Notes: generated by a model not told the origin, from the sequence alone. Positions 1 to 9,900 are shown, counted from the stretch's first letter. The stretch is DNA of 64,000 bases from Deltaproteobacteria bacterium (GCA_029262455.1 JAJCZJ010000085.1:1-64000); one strand, 5' to 3'. A program made the numbers and translations.

Positions 1-13
1 ATTCGCAAAGCCG

Positions 14-3000
14 TTGACTGATGCGCCCGAGCGCGGCGAGACCCCGTCCGATTGGCAAAGCCAACTCGAAACATTCGTCGGTCGCGAAAGCGAGATGCAA
101 ATCCTGCGAACGCGCATCGACGAAGCACGCGCCGGCAAAGGAAGCCTGGTCCTGGTCAGCGGCGAACCCGGGATAGGAAAAACCCGCCTCCTAACCGAAG
201 CCGCCCGCTACGCCGAATCAACCGGCATGCCGGCGATTTGGGGACGGCCAGGGGACCAAAGTGCCCCCTCATTCTGGCCGTGGCGGCAAGTAGTCCGGGC
301 TATGGCCCAGGCCGGTTTTTTTGCGAGCAAACCGAGTTTCGTGGCAGATCTATTTCTGAACAAGAGCGCCCCGAAGCACGCCCCCGAAGACCGACACCTA
401 CTTCAGAGAAGTACTGACTATTCATCGGCCGCCCGCTTTCAGCTTCTCGACGAGATTGCAGCGATCATTCGCGAGGCGACCACGGGTAGCCCTCTTTCAA
501 TTTGGATCGATGATCTTCACTCAGTTGATTCGGAATCGATCGCGCTCCTGGAGTTTCTGGCGTCAGACCTCGATCGAGCAGCGCTTACGCTCGTATGCTG
601 CTACCGCACCGAGGAGGTCTGCGTGCGGCCAGGATTCGATCAAGCAGTACTGCCAATTATTCGCAACTGCCGACCAACACGAATCGAATTGGCGGGTCTG
701 TCGCCAACTCAAGTCGAGCAGATCGCATCCCAGCTCACCCCAAACTTCGCGCCGAATGAACAAACCTCGCAATCGCTCTATCAGCGCACATCGGGTAACC
801 CGTTCTTCATCGTCGAAACCTGCTTGTACCACCGGCAGAACCCCCAATCCGATCAGCTAGGCGCCCCGGCGGCTACGATTCGTTCCCTGATTCGAAGCCG
901 CCTAGCTAGACTACCCTCCTCGACCCAAGCCCTTCTTAGCGCCGCCGCAGTGTTAGGCAGTGAGTTTGATATCCGGATGGTCCATGAGATTTTGGCAGGA
1001 AAAAGCTCGATCGTCTCCGAAGACATCGAGATGGCGATCGACCATGGGTTGGTAAGGCGCCCTTCATTTCCAAAAACACTGCACCGGTTTGCGCACGACC
1101 TTGTTCATGAGAGCGTCTACCTTGAGACCCCAAGCGGCGACCGGCAAAGCCTCCACAAGCTTGCTGCAGACTGCCTTGAGTCACGCGCTGACAATACTGA
1201 CAAGGGGCACGACCAGCTGGCGCATCACATGTACTTCGCCGGTCCTCATGTCAGCCCGGAAAAAACGTTTACTCACTTACTGGAGGCCGGCCGCAGAGCC
1301 CTCGACAACCTAGCATACGAGAGCGCTGTGCGGCACTTTCTTCGGGCTCAAGAAGTTGTGCCTGGAGAGGCCAACTTAGGAGATCAGTGCACACTGCAAC
1401 TGCTGCTCGGTGAGGCCCAAACCAAAGCCGGGATGTGGACAGAAGGGCGAAAAACATTCGAGGAAGCTCTCCGAATATCCCGACAGTTGTGCTCACATCA
1501 AAAGTTCGCACACGCAGCAATCGGCATGAAGGGTATGACCCGGGGCACACTCCCTCCAGATTTGTCTGCTATCAAAGCCTTACGTGAGGCTCTATTGCTC
1601 GTCCCTGATGATGAGTTCGTCACGAAATCAAGGCTCTATACGGCTCTCTCGACCGCGCTGTACTTCGACCAGAACCGCGATCGTGCGGCGAGCCTTGCCT
1701 CTAGCGCCGTAAGCTACGCGAAAAAGTCCGAAGACCCCCTGGTGTTGGGCGACGCAATCGAGTCACAAATCGTGGCCGAGTACCGCTACGACCGCGCCGA
1801 CGAGATGTTGAGCCACTGCCATGAACTTGAGGAGCTCGGGAACAAAACCAGCCTCCCGGATCTTGTGTTCCGGTCCAAGATCTTCAAATACACGGCGCTC
1901 TGCCAATTGAAAGATCCAAGTGCCTCAACCGAACTAGAGACCTGCACTAATCTCGCCGAATCGCTGCGCCACCCAAGGTACCTATGGCAAGTCCACCTCG
2001 CCCGAGCAGCTCTCGCGATTTGCCGCGGCCAAGTCGAGGACGCGACTCGCCTTTACCAACAAACCCGAGAGCGGGGCAAACGTTTCCACGACCCCACCTC
2101 CCTTCAACATTTTATGCTGGCGCAATTCAACGAGGCTAGGCTTCGACAGAGATACAGGCCCATCATGACCGAAATCGAAGCGATGGTCTTGATCGCTCCC
2201 GAATATCCGCTTCCGCGGACAGGACTCGCATTTTTCTATGCAGCCACGGGCGATTGCGCGAAGGCAAAGTTCACGTTGGCTCCGATAGTATTGCCCGATC
2301 TTAAGGCGATAATTCCGGACGGTTTCGCACTCCAAGCGCTATGCATCCTCGCCGACTTGCTGCGGTTTCTCGGCACCGCCGAGTGGGTGGATGAACTCGA
2401 GGAGCGTCTGTCGCCCTTCGAGGACCAAATGGCAGTATCGGGCTGGGGCACGGTCCTCGACGGGTCGATCGCACACTTCCTCGCCCTAATCAAAGTCGCG
2501 AAAGGTGACCATTCAGCTGCGAAGAGGCTCCTCGCAAAAGCAATTGAGGTCAACAACGAGGCTCACCTTCCGATACTCGCTGCCCGAAGCCAGGTCGCTA
2601 TGGCTGCGGTATTCCGCAGGGAGGGTCTTGGGGACGAGGAGATAACCACGTTTGAACAAGCCCGGGCTACCTTTGAAAGCGCAGGCCTACCGACACCATC
2701 ATTTAAAGAACTCTACCAGGGCCAAGTTTCGACCAGCGTCTCGAGCGCGAAGCGCCAACTAAACCTCGCAGCGAGCTGCCCTAACCGTTTTGAGCTAAAC
2801 GGCGAATACTGGACGATAACCTTCGAAAACCGTCAAACAAGATTGAAGGACACGAAAGGGATTAGGCACCTTCACTCGCTGATCCGATGCCAAGGTCGAG
2901 AAATTCTCAGCTTAGAATTGGTCACAACCGGCCAACTTCCTGCCGGTAGATCACCCCTTCAAATCGAGCGGACTGAGCCAACGGTCGACAAGCGGACAAT

Positions 3001-3331
3001 CCGGGAATGTCAGATGCGACTGGCTGAGATCTCCTCTGAACTCGAGGATCTGGAAACCAACGGCGACCTCGGGCATGCAGAGCGAATTAGAGAGGAACAG
3101 TCAAAGATCCAATCGTTTCTTGAAAGCGAGACCGGCCTCTTCGGAACAGTGCGCCAAACAGGATCGAACTGGGAACGTGCCAGGATCAACGTGCGCAACG
3201 CAATCACAGCCGCAGTCAAGAGAATTCGCCAATCCGATGAAAGTCTGGCCCGTCACCTTGATCACTCGATTAGAACCGGCCGAAGCTGCATGTACAATCC
3301 CGAAACAACAACCCTTTGGGAGGTTCGATGA
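14..3331 (+). CDS. Large AAA/TPR regulatory ATPase (COG3899-like)
   Basis: Predicted signal-transducing P-loop ATPase. A Walker A GEPGIGKT lies at about residues 50-57 and a Walker B-like LSIWIDDLH at about 161-169, so residues 20-300 form an AAA module. The long middle part is helical and Ala/Leu-rich, consistent with TPR-type repeats. The last ~190 residues match the tail common to such proteins, with a YWTITFENRQTRLKDTKG stretch and a final SIRTGRSCMYNP motif. I see no LuxR helix-turn-helix, so the output is unknown. The first usable start is TTG at 14, but the frame is open to base 1, so the true start may lie outside the window. It ends 9 bases from the convergent acyl-AMP ligase gene and could regulate that cluster, which is inference. 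Confidence 0.8.
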   Translation: MTDAPERGETPSDWQSQLETFVGRESEMQILRTRIDEARAGKGSLVLVSGEPGIGKTRLLTEAARYAESTGMPAIWGRPGDQSAPSFWPWRQVVRAMAQAGFFASKPSFVADLFLNKSAPKHAPEDRHLLQRSTDYSSAARFQLLDEIAAIIREATTGSPLSIWIDDLHSVDSESIALLEFLASDLDRAALTLVCCYRTEEVCVRPGFDQAVLPIIRNCRPTRIELAGLSPTQVEQIASQLTPNFAPNEQTSQSLYQRTSGNPFFIVETCLYHRQNPQSDQLGAPAATIRSLIRSRLARLPSSTQALLSAAAVLGSEFDIRMVHEILAGKSSIVSEDIEMAIDHGLVRRPSFPKTLHRFAHDLVHESVYLETPSGDRQSLHKLAADCLESRADNTDKGHDQLAHHMYFAGPHVSPEKTFTHLLEAGRRALDNLAYESAVRHFLRAQEVVPGEANLGDQCTLQLLLGEAQTKAGMWTEGRKTFEEALRISRQLCSHQKFAHAAIGMKGMTRGTLPPDLSAIKALREALLLVPDDEFVTKSRLYTALSTALYFDQNRDRAASLASSAVSYAKKSEDPLVLGDAIESQIVAEYRYDRADEMLSHCHELEELGNKTSLPDLVFRSKIFKYTALCQLKDPSASTELETCTNLAESLRHPRYLWQVHLARAALAICRGQVEDATRLYQQTRERGKRFHDPTSLQHFMLAQFNEARLRQRYRPIMTEIEAMVLIAPEYPLPRTGLAFFYAATGDCAKAKFTLAPIVLPDLKAIIPDGFALQALCILADLLRFLGTAEWVDELEERLSPFEDQMAVSGWGTVLDGSIAHFLALIKVAKGDHSAAKRLLAKAIEVNNEAHLPILAARSQVAMAAVFRREGLGDEEITTFEQARATFESAGLPTPSFKELYQGQVSTSVSSAKRQLNLAASCPNRFELNGEYWTITFENRQTRLKDTKGIRHLHSLIRCQGREILSLELVTTGQLPAGRSPLQIERTEPTVDKRTIRECQMRLAEISSELEDLETNGDLGHAERIREEQSKIQSFLESETGLFGTVRQTGSNWERARINVRNAITAAVKRIRQSDESLARHLDHSIRTGRSCMYNPETTTLWEVR

Positions 3332-3340
3332 ATCCACCGC

Positions 3341-5026
3341 CTACGATCGTAGCGAGTCTTGCCGAGAGTCGAACATCACTTCCGCTGCGACGCTACCTTT
3401 CTGAATCGCAAGCCACATGTCACGCCGCCGCGGCTTGCCGCTTGAGGTGCGCATGATAAGCCCCGGCGGACCAGCCAGAATGAAGAAAGCGACATGCTGT
3501 CCGAGTTCACTTCGCAAGACAGCTGCAGCCGTGTCTACCCAATCCCGAGAGTCCAACTCCACAAGAAATGCCACGCTGCTCGCGTCACCGCCAGGACAGC
3601 TGATCACAGTGCAACGCCCGCTCCTAATTCCGGTCGCTCCCGTGATCTTTGCTTCAAGATCCTCAACGTAGATGCTTCGTCCACGGACTTTCAGACTGTC
3701 AGCGATTCGCCCGACGACGAAAACCTCGCCCTGCCGCAAAAAGCCAGCATCTCCTGTGAAGAGTTCGCCGTGAAGAAATCTCGTACTTGCGACCGGATCC
3801 ACCTCGCAATATCCGTCCGCGACCCACGGGCCGCTCACCACTATCTCTCCAAGGTACTCGTCGGGAAGATCGTTACCGTCTGCATCAACCACACGAATCG
3901 AACCGGGTTCATGAACGCGCCCCGAGGAAGTCAGCCATCCTCCCGTCTCGTCGATATCCCGATGCCCAAGTGACTCAAATCGAACAATTTCGACAGCCTG
4001 TCCGAACCGCGCCTCTGACCAATTCAGTTTCGCCGCCCTAGGGATCTCGTCGATCCTTGCTCCCGCGACAGTCAACGTCGCCTCGGCCAACCCATATGAT
4101 GGCATTATCATCGAACGCTTGAAACCAAAGTCAGACAAGAGCAAAGCGAAACTGTCCAGCACAACCGGGTTGATAGCCTCGGCGCCAACCACCATCGCTT
4201 TCACATTCGAAAAATCGCTACCCTCCAGCGACTCCCTCGACACCTTACTGGCAGCGTACCCGTATCCAAAGTTTGGCGAAGCGGTAAAGACAGCCTGACT
4301 TCTACCAAAGCAATCGATCCACCTACCTGGATTCCGCACGAACTGATCCGGCCTAAGGATACTCACCCCACTCTGACTTACGATCGGCATGAGCAGAGTA
4401 CCAATGAGTCCCATGTCATGATGCATTGGAAGCCAGGTCGCCACTTCGTCACCGGGCCCGAGGTGAAGCCACCTAATGATCGTATCAATATTCCTCTCTA
4501 GGTTCTCGGTTGTAACCCTGACTCCGCGAGGGTTACCGGTTGAACCCGACGTAAACTGAAGTAGTGCTATTTCGGGAAGAGGGGATCTCTCGAAATTGCC
4601 ATCGCATTCAACGATCTCGACAACCTTGCCGTCAATTTCGGCCATCGCGCAGGCACGCTTGACAACCTGCGAAAACTGACCTTCCGTAACGACCGCCGCA
4701 GGCTGGGCCTTGACCAGGATCCGCGACAGGTGGCCCACATATTCGTCCTCTTCCTCGAACAACTTTGGCGGAACGATCGGACAAATTGTGGCCCCGACAA
4801 GCCAAGTTCCAATAATCGACTCAACAAAGGACGGAGCAGAAGGTAGGATCGTACACACAACATCAGACGGAGAAAGCCCCGCGTCCAAGAGTAGGCAAGC
4901 AACAGACCTGGCATGAGTAGAGATGTCTGTATACGGGAGATGTTCCCACCCGCTCGCGTCATCCGCAAATCGAATTCCAGTCGTAGTCGAGGGATCTTCC
5001 CACCATGACAGCAAGCCACGCGTCAT
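3341..5026 (-). CDS. Fatty-acyl-AMP ligase (FAAL-type AMP-binding enzyme)
   Basis: ANL-superfamily adenylating enzyme of 561 aa. The core motif LLQFTSGSTGNPRGV is followed by TWLPMHHDMGLIGTLL, the 'W-L-P-x-x-H-D-M-G-L-I-G' signature of fatty-acyl-AMP ligases, and by MPSYGLAEATLTVAG. FAALs activate a fatty acid as acyl-AMP and pass it to an acyl carrier protein rather than to CoA. The gene overlaps the preceding ACP gene by four bases (ATGA), which suggests translational coupling and that this ACP is the acceptor. It is the last gene of the minus-strand block that starts at 8400. A CoA-ligase function cannot be excluded without checking for the FAAL-specific insertion. Confidence 0.88.
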   Translation of the reverse strand: MTRGLLSWWEDPSTTTGIRFADDASGWEHLPYTDISTHARSVACLLLDAGLSPSDVVCTILPSAPSFVESIIGTWLVGATICPIVPPKLFEEEDEYVGHLSRILVKAQPAAVVTEGQFSQVVKRACAMAEIDGKVVEIVECDGNFERSPLPEIALLQFTSGSTGNPRGVRVTTENLERNIDTIIRWLHLGPGDEVATWLPMHHDMGLIGTLLMPIVSQSGVSILRPDQFVRNPGRWIDCFGRSQAVFTASPNFGYGYAASKVSRESLEGSDFSNVKAMVVGAEAINPVVLDSFALLLSDFGFKRSMIMPSYGLAEATLTVAGARIDEIPRAAKLNWSEARFGQAVEIVRFESLGHRDIDETGGWLTSSGRVHEPGSIRVVDADGNDLPDEYLGEIVVSGPWVADGYCEVDPVASTRFLHGELFTGDAGFLRQGEVFVVGRIADSLKVRGRSIYVEDLEAKITGATGIRSGRCTVISCPGGDASSVAFLVELDSRDWVDTAAAVLRSELGQHVAFFILAGPPGLIMRTSSGKPRRRDMWLAIQKGSVAAEVMFDSRQDSLRS

Positions 5027-5271
5027 GAGTCGCCTCGCACCAACCGTTCAACCAACCCTTGAACATCTGCCACAGTCACTACAGAGCCGGTCTGGTCTCG
5101 AGAGATCTCTATTGAAAACTCTTCCTCGAGGGCAACCACTAATTCCATAAGGTCCACAGAGTTGAGGCGAAGATCGTCCTTCAATCTGTCGGTGGCGTTC
5201 ATGCCAGTTTCATTCTCGCTCAAATCCGAGAGCAGAGCCTTCACGCTCGTCTCAATGTCCTCGTCCGTCAT
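5023..5271 (-). CDS. Acyl carrier protein (partner of the FAAL)
   Basis: Small acidic 82-aa protein of standard ACP length. The phosphopantetheine-attachment region reads DDLRLNSVDLMELVVALEEE. The Ser lies in LNSVDL, where the usual motif is GxDSL, so the carrier function looks intact although Asp is replaced by Asn. The downstream helix EEEFSIEIS is typical. Its stop overlaps the ATG of the acyl-AMP ligase, and a 38-base gap separates it from the upstream histidine kinase gene. It most likely receives the acyl group made by the ligase. Confidence 0.9.
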   Translation of the reverse strand: MTDEDIETSVKALLSDLSENETGMNATDRLKDDLRLNSVDLMELVVALEEEFSIEISRDQTGSVVTVADVQGLVERLVRGDS

Positions 5272-5309
5272 AATCGAGACCTCGTCCCCGCTAGGTCAAG
5301 CGGCTTTCC

Positions 5310-7430
5310 TTACAACACACCAGCAGCACGCAACGGCTGCTCAATAGCCGGCAGGTGTACAACAAACTGGCTGCCCTTTGACTCCACGCTCTCCACATTG
5401 ATAAATCCACCGAGGTCTTGAATGATCCTGTGCGTTATCGCCAGCCCCAAACCGGTCCCCTCATCCTTGGTTGTAAAGAAGGGATCAAAAATCGCCTCAA
5501 GACGCTCCGCGGGGATTCCCCGCCCAGTATCGGCGACTCTTATCTCAGCGTAACAGCGTTCGCCCCGGTATTGCGTCGATCCCGAAACTACGACTTCCCC
5601 GCCCGGGTCGGTTGCTTCGAGGGCGTTGAGGGTGAGGTTGATAACCGCCTGCAGGAGCTGGTCTGCATCGACTTGAACCGAGGGAACGCTGTCATCCACA
5701 TCGGACCTCAAGTCCACCTTACCCTCCCTCGCATGCGGAGACAGGAGTGAAACCACTCTGTCTATCGTGTCAGACGGATCGATTTCAACGAGTTCGGGTT
5801 CCGCAGCCTTCGAGTACGACAAGAGATCATCGATCAGTCGACGGATTCGCGCGACCTCCTTATCGGCCAAGCTTAGAAAGGAGCTCATGAACTCCTCGTC
5901 ATCCAGCCTTTTTGGGGCCAGCTGAAAGAAAGTCTGCACTGTGACCAACGGGTTTCGGATCTCGTGAGCAATCCCGGCGGCCAGTGTCCCCAGCGAAGCG
6001 AGTCGGTCCGCACGATTGATTATCCTCTCGGACTTCCTTAACTCCTCATTCAGACGGGTGTTGTACAAGGCGATACTCGCCTCGGCAGCTACCGTAGTGA
6101 GAGTATCAACATCGGTCGTCACGTAGGGATTGAGGTCACACTTTCGTCCAAGCGCCAGGAGCCCATCGATCGCCCCATCTGCTGTTTGAAGCGGGAAACA
6201 AAGCTCCCATCCGTTTCGCAGATACAACTCACTGGCACCTTGCCCAATTAATCCTTTCTTGAAAGTGAAATCATCCACCTCCCCCTTCAATGCCGGCTCG
6301 TGGCGCTTGCGGATCCAGTCTACAAAGGGATCGTCGACCCTAATCACGTCATCTCCGATTGTCTCGCCAACGCTTCGCACGCGACGCAGAACTCGGTCTC
6401 TGGACCGCAAGAAAACACTTACCGAAACAGGGTCAAACTCCTCGCGCACCATTTCGGTAAGAAGATCTAGGATTCGATCTCTGTCCAGCACATTGACGAT
6501 TAAACGCGCGAAGGCTTGCAAGCGTCGCCGTTGCGCCTGCTTAACGCGAAGCAGTGAGGACTCAAGCAAGGACTCTGTCCAAGCCGTCGCTCTCGGCGCG
6601 GACAAGGTCAGGGCGACCATTCCCAGGCCAACCAGAAGCGTAAACTCGACACTCGTCGGCCCTAAGAATACAGTCTGCAGATAAGTAACTGCGACAACGG
6701 CTGGCGCGACGAGCGCAATCGACACCGCCAGATGGGCCAATCCCTTCGTGAGAAACACGTCAATGTCCATGAGGCGGTGTTTGACGATGCCGTAAGCCAC
6801 TAACCCAAGACAACTGGCCGTGCCCAGATTTCCGGGAGGATAGATCGGGACCCCGTAAACCGGCAAGAGATTGGTCAGAGCAAACACTGCGCTCCCAGCA
6901 GCACCAACAATCCAAAATTTGGTACGCAGGCGAGTGGAAGGGTCGATGATCTTGCCGTAGTTATAGAGGAGAAATGCTATTGCGCCAGATATATTCGAAA
7001 CGGCATATACTGTGAGTATGTGATAGTATGGGGTCGGTACCGTCGCAAAGCCCCAATCGTCGGGGTGCAGCCAGCACACAAAGACATCAAATACATTCAG
7101 TGCCGTAAATATCGCGGCCAACATGTAGTCCGCGACCAGTAGGCCGCGCAAACGGCTCTTCGTGGCACCGGTTAGGGAAAACACCAGATGCAAGAGCGCA
7201 GGTTGAACAAAGATGGTGCCCACCCGAAACACTCGAGTAGCCTCAAACGCCCACCAGATGTCAGTCGCCGAGTACAAGACAACGCTGAAAAGGTTCATCC
7301 CTACGCAAGCAAACGCAAGGAAAACGAAGACCTGGCCGAGTTCAGTCCTCCTCCCCTTGACGAACACAAACACCGACAGCAGCAAGCACAAAACAGCCGC
7401 AAGCCCGGGGATTAGCCAAGGCAGAATCAC
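5310..7430 (-). CDS. Membrane sensor histidine kinase with 7TM-like N-terminus and GAF domain
   Basis: 706-aa hybrid of a multi-pass membrane sensor and a kinase core. About seven hydrophobic segments fill residues 1-275, resembling histidine-kinase N-terminal 7TM regions and PrsK-like kinases. A GAF-like segment follows at about 305-455. The H-box [12 protein letters not shown] carries the phospho-accepting His at about 489, the N-box NLTLNALEA is at about 598-606, and [18 protein letters not shown] and GTGLGLAI complete the ATP lid. No receiver domain is fused and no response-regulator gene lies nearby, so its partner is elsewhere. It sits inside a set of acyl-transfer genes, 16 bases from the acyltransferase gene, so it may sense membrane state or the product made by its neighbours. 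Confidence 0.92.
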   Translation of the reverse strand: MILPWLIPGLAAVLCLLLSVFVFVKGRRTELGQVFVFLAFACVGMNLFSVVLYSATDIWWAFEATRVFRVGTIFVQPALLHLVFSLTGATKSRLRGLLVADYMLAAIFTALNVFDVFVCWLHPDDWGFATVPTPYYHILTVYAVSNISGAIAFLLYNYGKIIDPSTRLRTKFWIVGAAGSAVFALTNLLPVYGVPIYPPGNLGTASCLGLVAYGIVKHRLMDIDVFLTKGLAHLAVSIALVAPAVVAVTYLQTVFLGPTSVEFTLLVGLGMVALTLSAPRATAWTESLLESSLLRVKQAQRRRLQAFARLIVNVLDRDRILDLLTEMVREEFDPVSVSVFLRSRDRVLRRVRSVGETIGDDVIRVDDPFVDWIRKRHEPALKGEVDDFTFKKGLIGQGASELYLRNGWELCFPLQTADGAIDGLLALGRKCDLNPYVTTDVDTLTTVAAEASIALYNTRLNEELRKSERIINRADRLASLGTLAAGIAHEIRNPLVTVQTFFQLAPKRLDDEEFMSSFLSLADKEVARIRRLIDDLLSYSKAAEPELVEIDPSDTIDRVVSLLSPHAREGKVDLRSDVDDSVPSVQVDADQLLQAVINLTLNALEATDPGGEVVVSGSTQYRGERCYAEIRVADTGRGIPAERLEAIFDPFFTTKDEGTGLGLAITHRIIQDLGGFINVESVESKGSQFVVHLPAIEQPLRAAGVL

Positions 7431-7446
7431 CTACCAACCACTCCCT

Positions 7447-8052
7447 TCATAGGCGAAAACTTGGCGGAGGCGCCTTGAGCAAGGCTTCTAAGAGAGGTGT
7501 GTTCACGGCATTCGCATCGCCAGCCTCAAGTCTTGTGATATCCATTTTCAGAAGTGACATCTCGCGACCAAAACTCGGAAAAACGAACTTCAGCTCAGTC
7601 AACTCAAATGAGGCGGACCGGTACAGGCGCTGGAGGCTCGGTAAGGAGTATATCACTAAATCAGTAAGCTTAAGTACTCGAGCTTTTTCGAAAGCCAGCT
7701 TAAGGAGGGCAAACTGCAAGAACAGATTCTTCGATATTCTTCTAAACTCCGGCGCAATGGCGAAGTGGTCCAAAAGTCCGACCGCTCGGTCAGCGCTCAA
7801 GATCGCCGCCAAATTCACATGATCTTCTACTGGAAACGGCCTGGCCTCAGCTCCAATCAAGCGAATCGTTCCAACCATCCGACCATTAGGAGTTAAAGCG
7901 ACAAGATGGTGGGCAACCGAGTCCATAGAGTCCGTCGGCACAAAACCGACGTCCGCAATATAGACTTCCCGGAAGAGAGAAATCGCCAAGCTGCGTTCCT
8001 CACCCAGGGCCTCCCGGAATTCTAACGCCCCGAACACCCGCCCCTCCGACAA
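7447..8052 (-). CDS. GNAT-fold N-acyltransferase (FeeM / N-acyl-amino-acid-synthase-like)
   Basis: 201-aa protein with the layout of acyl-ACP-dependent GNAT enzymes such as N-acyl amino acid synthase FeeM, LuxI-type synthases and exosortase-associated acyltransferases. An early LFREVYIADVGF segment is followed by the core strand MVGTIRLIGAEARPFPVEDH, LDHFAIAPEFRR with a weak acyl-donor-binding loop, and the C-terminal LYRSASFEL strand-helix. Sequence identity to any named member is unclear, so substrate is unknown. The chosen start is TTG, since an in-frame TAG lies only about five codons upstream. It lies between an ACP gene and a sensor kinase gene in one block, so acyl-ACP is the likely donor and a small amine the likely acceptor (inference). 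Confidence 0.7.
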   Translation of the reverse strand: MSEGRVFGALEFREALGEERSLAISLFREVYIADVGFVPTDSMDSVAHHLVALTPNGRMVGTIRLIGAEARPFPVEDHVNLAAILSADRAVGLLDHFAIAPEFRRISKNLFLQFALLKLAFEKARVLKLTDLVIYSLPSLQRLYRSASFELTELKFVFPSFGREMSLLKMDITRLEAGDANAVNTPLLEALLKAPPPSFRL

Positions 8053-8130
8053 ACACTTCGGCGACAGCTACGGACGGCGCAGCTCGTCGAGCCCCACTTC
8101 ATCGAATCTCACGTAATGCGAACCGACAAT

Positions 8131-8400
8131 TCACTGGCGTCCAACAGCCGCATCTCCAACATAGGCCGCAATTAGTCCCAAGCGATCAAGTTCGATCACA
8201 CGAACCGGGTCCAGTTCCACGTCAAATTCCTCCTCGACGGTAACAAGAACCTCCATGAGCGCAGCTGATTCGATATTGAGGTCCTCGCTGATGGAGAAAT
8301 CTTCGTACGCAGAGTCAACAGGAAGCCCTAAGACCTCACAGACCAAAGTAAAGAGCCAAGTTTGAACATCCTGTGAAGACAACGATCGTTCTGGTAGCAT
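8131..8400 (-). CDS. Second acyl-carrier-protein-like protein
   Basis: 89-aa acidic protein with ACP spacing. The carrier Ser is probably the one in DLNIESAALMEVLVTVEEEF, where ESA replaces the usual DSL. A start ATG with an upstream AGGTGGGG supports position 8400. It is the first gene of the minus-strand block and is divergent from the ketosynthase at 8644, with a 243-base shared promoter region. Possible roles are carrier for the ketosynthase or donor for the adjacent acyltransferase. Two distinct ACPs in one short cluster suggest a loading carrier and an elongation or transfer carrier, but this is inference. Confidence 0.8.
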   Translation of the reverse strand: MLPERSLSSQDVQTWLFTLVCEVLGLPVDSAYEDFSISEDLNIESAALMEVLVTVEEEFDVELDPVRVIELDRLGLIAAYVGDAAVGRQ

Positions 8401-8643
8401 TCGGCCCCACCTGGTTCAAAAAGTCAGTCCACCACAGCAAATGTGAAGTCAGAATAGGGGTTTGAGGCGCACTGTCAACCGACAAGGCAACTGAAACCAC
8501 GCGAAATAGAACAGGGTCTCGAAGCGGCGTAGGGTTCGACGGACACAACGGTAAAGAACTTTCTGGACAGCGACCAAGCGGTCCGCTTATTATCGACTTT
8601 TTCGCACTCGGGCGCGGGAAGTTTCGGACGGGGGAAGTTAGAC
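8401..8643. promoter_or_regulatory. Divergent intergenic region between ACP block and ketosynthase
   Basis: A 243-base stretch, somewhat richer in A/T than its surroundings, separates two divergently transcribed acyl-metabolism genes and must hold both promoters. I could not pick a confident -35/-10 pair. A GGGGGAAG ribosome-binding site precedes the ATG at 8644. Confidence 0.5.
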
Positions 8644-9900
8644 ATGGGTTTCAACAGCACAACCCAAGATCCGAATACGCCGGTCCTAACCGGGATCGGC
8701 ACGATTGCGGCAACTGGATTAGGAACAGATCAGTTTTGGGCTTGTTTGCTCGCAGGCGCAAGCAAGGTCGGGCAGATCACAAGATTCGACGCTAGTACTT
8801 TTCCTTGCAACTTGGCGGGTGAAGTTGCGGACAACTTGATCGCCAACCTCCTTCCCCCGCGAAAACTCAGGACAACAAGCCATGCCTCGCGCCTTGCATT
8901 GATCAGCACGGATCAGGCGCTTGCCGATGCGAGATTCGATTCACCCCAAGGGGACAACATCGGAGTTGTAGTCGCGACCGCACTCGGCGGGTGGATTGAC
9001 GCTGAGAAGCAATTCGCAACGATTCGGGAAAAGGGAGCCGGGCGCGTCAACCCGCTACTCGTAAGTGGCAGCGGATGCCATGCAGCCGCCGCGGAAATAG
9101 CTCAGTCCAAAAAGATGCTCGGCCCACAACATACCGTAAGCACAAGCTGTGCCGCATCGCTCCAAGCCTTATCCCTGGCATCTAACCTCATACGAGAGCG
9201 CGAAGTCGAGGTCTGCTTGGTATCCGGCTCAGAAAGCCCGCTGAGTCCGACTCTTCTGGCCGCAATGGGGAAGTCCGACGAACTGGCTCAAGGCCGGTCG
9301 GCGGACAAAGCGTCGCGGCCTTTTGATCGCGGACATTCCGGAATCATCCCGAGTGAGGGCGCTTGTACCGTCGTAGTAGAATCAGCCGAGCACGCACGCA
9401 ATCGGGGGGCAAAGGCCTACGCCGAAATTGCAGGCGCAGCGAGTTCAAGTGACTCGCTGGGAATGTTCGGGATCGACGAATCCGGTGAGTCTGGAGCACG
9501 TGCGATTCACCGGATGATCTCTCGGAGCCGAATCACTCCCGACCAAATCGACTACGTGTGTGCGCACGCCAACTCCTCTCCGGCGTTTGATCGGAAGGAG
9601 GCGATCGTATTGCGGAAGGCGTTTGGAGAATTTGCGGCCAAGATCCCCGTCAGTTCCATCAAGGGCGTATTGGGTCACCCGTTTGGTGCATCAGGCGCTT
9701 TTCAAACTGCCGCCGCCGCGTTGGCTATGAAGCACTCCCTAATTCCGCATACAGCCAACCTCGAGAATCCGGATCCTGAATGTGATCTCGATCTGGTGAT
9801 GGGTGAACCGCGACCTGCTGAGATTCGGCATGCTTTGATCACCAGCTACGGGTACGGCGGGGTCAACGCCTACTTGTTGCTCCGCAATCCGAACCTTTGA
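8644..9900 (+). CDS. Beta-ketoacyl-ACP synthase (KAS II/FabF-like)
   Basis: Condensing enzyme of 418 aa, the usual length. All three catalytic residues are visible: Cys at about 169 in STSCAASLQAL, the first His in CAHANSSPAFD and the second in KGVLGHPFGASG. The Cys and first-His neighbourhoods differ from housekeeping FabF (TACATG, HGTST), which points to a specialised member such as those of secondary-metabolite clusters. It is divergent from the ACP/acyltransferase/FAAL block and probably elongates or condenses an acyl chain carried by one of the two ACPs. No ketoreductase or dehydratase lies beside it. Confidence 0.9.
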   Translation: MGFNSTTQDPNTPVLTGIGTIAATGLGTDQFWACLLAGASKVGQITRFDASTFPCNLAGEVADNLIANLLPPRKLRTTSHASRLALISTDQALADARFDSPQGDNIGVVVATALGGWIDAEKQFATIREKGAGRVNPLLVSGSGCHAAAAEIAQSKKMLGPQHTVSTSCAASLQALSLASNLIREREVEVCLVSGSESPLSPTLLAAMGKSDELAQGRSADKASRPFDRGHSGIIPSEGACTVVVESAEHARNRGAKAYAEIAGAASSSDSLGMFGIDESGESGARAIHRMISRSRITPDQIDYVCAHANSSPAFDRKEAIVLRKAFGEFAAKIPVSSIKGVLGHPFGASGAFQTAAAALAMKHSLIPHTANLENPDPECDLDLVMGEPRPAEIRHALITSYGYGGVNAYLLLRNPNL

